64,000 nt of DNA. Origin: Cryptomeria japonica. Lineage: Eukaryota > Streptophyta > Pinopsida > Cupressales > Cupressaceae. Shown here piece after piece: positions 63,561-64,000 of this stretch; position 1 is the stretch's first letter; every line of letters begins with the position of its first letter. Below the pieces are notes generated by a model. That model was not told the DNA's origin and ran no database searches. It worked only from the letters and a program-made list of their open reading frames with translations. Both the position numbers and the translations under genes were made by a program. The stretch spans positions 577,234,752 through 577,298,751 of the forward strand of contig NC_081405.1 in the NCBI RefSeq assembly GCF_030272615.1. The letters run 5' to 3'.

Positions 63561-64000
63561 TGTAAAGCAGAAAAATGATCGAACCCTTAGTCGTTCTCCC
63601 CTCCCCAACTCCGAGGAGAGAGAAGGTAGAGTCTCTAGGGTTGATGGTTTTCACTTGGGAGGCTTTACATTCAAAAGAGGGGTTGAAACCCACAAGATCC
63701 AATCCCACACAATGCAAGATTGGATGCTAAATGAGTTTCAAGGGTTAAGACAGCAAGGCTACCCTCTTTTGTAAAGAATGTTGATAGAAGAATTAAGCTA
63801 GGAATGCATAGAAAGTGAGAAAGATTCTCTTATAAACTTAGTTAGGGATATAGGATGAAGCTGCGGACCTAGAATTAGCAGTAAAATGTCGAGATGGCGC
63901 TGTCCTGCAAATTTGAGCAAAAGTTAATGGGACGATGGCGCCCGGCGTGCACACGGTCCTCTGAAAAATCCGCGAAACGAAGGGGGATCTATTCGTCTCT
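63561..64000 (-). repeat. Gypsy-3 5' LTR, first 440 bp (window ends inside)
   Basis: Same sequence as 56904-57345 with few substitutions and small indels. The rest, including U3 and the second target-site duplication, lies outside the window. Confidence 0.9.

Larger units (their letters stand above)
56904..64000 (-). mobile_element. Gypsy-3: gag-protease-only LTR retrotransposon (5' LTR cut by window end)
   Basis: 56904-57345 matches 63561-64000 almost base for base (same TGTAAAGC start), giving two LTRs in direct orientation. A purine tract (58193-58208) and a primer site (63541-63560) show it reads right to left. Between them (5.35 kb) are an 851-residue gag-protease ORF, a TAG, and a 290-residue proline/basic extension in the same frame; no RT, RNase H or integrase. 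This is the layout of a TR-GAG-like non-autonomous element that would depend on a partner. The open ORF and close LTRs point to recent activity. Confidence 0.88.

Noticed and set aside
1-64000. tRNA, rRNA, CRISPR, organelle insertions
   Set aside because: No cloverleaf-like or rRNA-like stretch was noticed, no regular spacer-repeat array, and no plastid or mitochondrial gene was recognised. This was reading by eye, so small RNA genes could be missed.

Overview
The window is nuclear DNA from a seed plant with a large, AT-rich, repeat-filled genome, probably a gymnosperm; this is inferred from the old, nested Ty3/gypsy, Ty1/copia and LINE copies and the near absence of intact host genes. I see no rRNA, tRNA, CRISPR or bacterial-style operons. 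Almost everything is retroelement sequence, with a few host-gene scraps and one pair of related unknown genes.

Layout. (1) 1-15724: a minus-strand gypsy-type element with nearly no coding capacity (gypsy-1). Its left LTR is split at 331/10083 by a CACTA-like DNA transposon (332-10082). That transposon carries an apparent DRM-type cytosine methyltransferase exon fragment and was itself hit by a minus-strand copia (copia-1, 2313-9104), which holds a piece of a second copia (about 4070-5212). (2) 15725-20400: AT-rich spacer and a minus-strand LINE-like 3' end. (3) 20417-23730: a 5'-truncated LINE bounded by a 16-bp target-site duplication, with the zinc-binding and RNase H end of ORF2 followed by an unexpected downstream ORF. 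(4) 24270-35510: two related single-exon genes in divergent orientation (minus 24467-25444; plus 34548-35280). They encode a coiled-coil N-terminus and arginine-rich repeats of 48-49 residues that I do not recognise. Between them lie copia-2 (26804-31957, TSD CATTC) and host-gene scraps, including a PPR fragment. (5) 35511-42590: spacer, LINE-tail-like sequence and the 3' end of another copia (copia-3). (6) 42591-52824: gypsy-2, inserted in the copia-3 LTR with TSD CTCTA. It has a 4.9-kb 5' LTR containing a decayed long ORF, and an RNase H-like domain placed before the reverse transcriptase; its 3' LTR is truncated by a deletion. (7) 52830-56200: remainder of the copia-3 LTR, a U-box/ARM E3 ligase fragment and spacer. 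(8) 56208-64000: a decayed ORF, interrupted at its start by gypsy-3, a minus-strand element with an open gag-protease ORF but no reverse transcriptase or integrase; its 5' LTR runs off the window.

How the parts relate. No complete autonomous element is present. Gypsy-1 and gypsy-3 lack polymerase genes and would need enzymes supplied in trans; gypsy-2, copia-1, copia-2 and the LINE are broken. The most interesting items are the repeat-protein gene pair, the ORF inside the gypsy-2 U3, and the extra ORF at the 3' end of the LINE. The last two may share a distant domain, which would make it a cargo shared by two unrelated retroelement classes.
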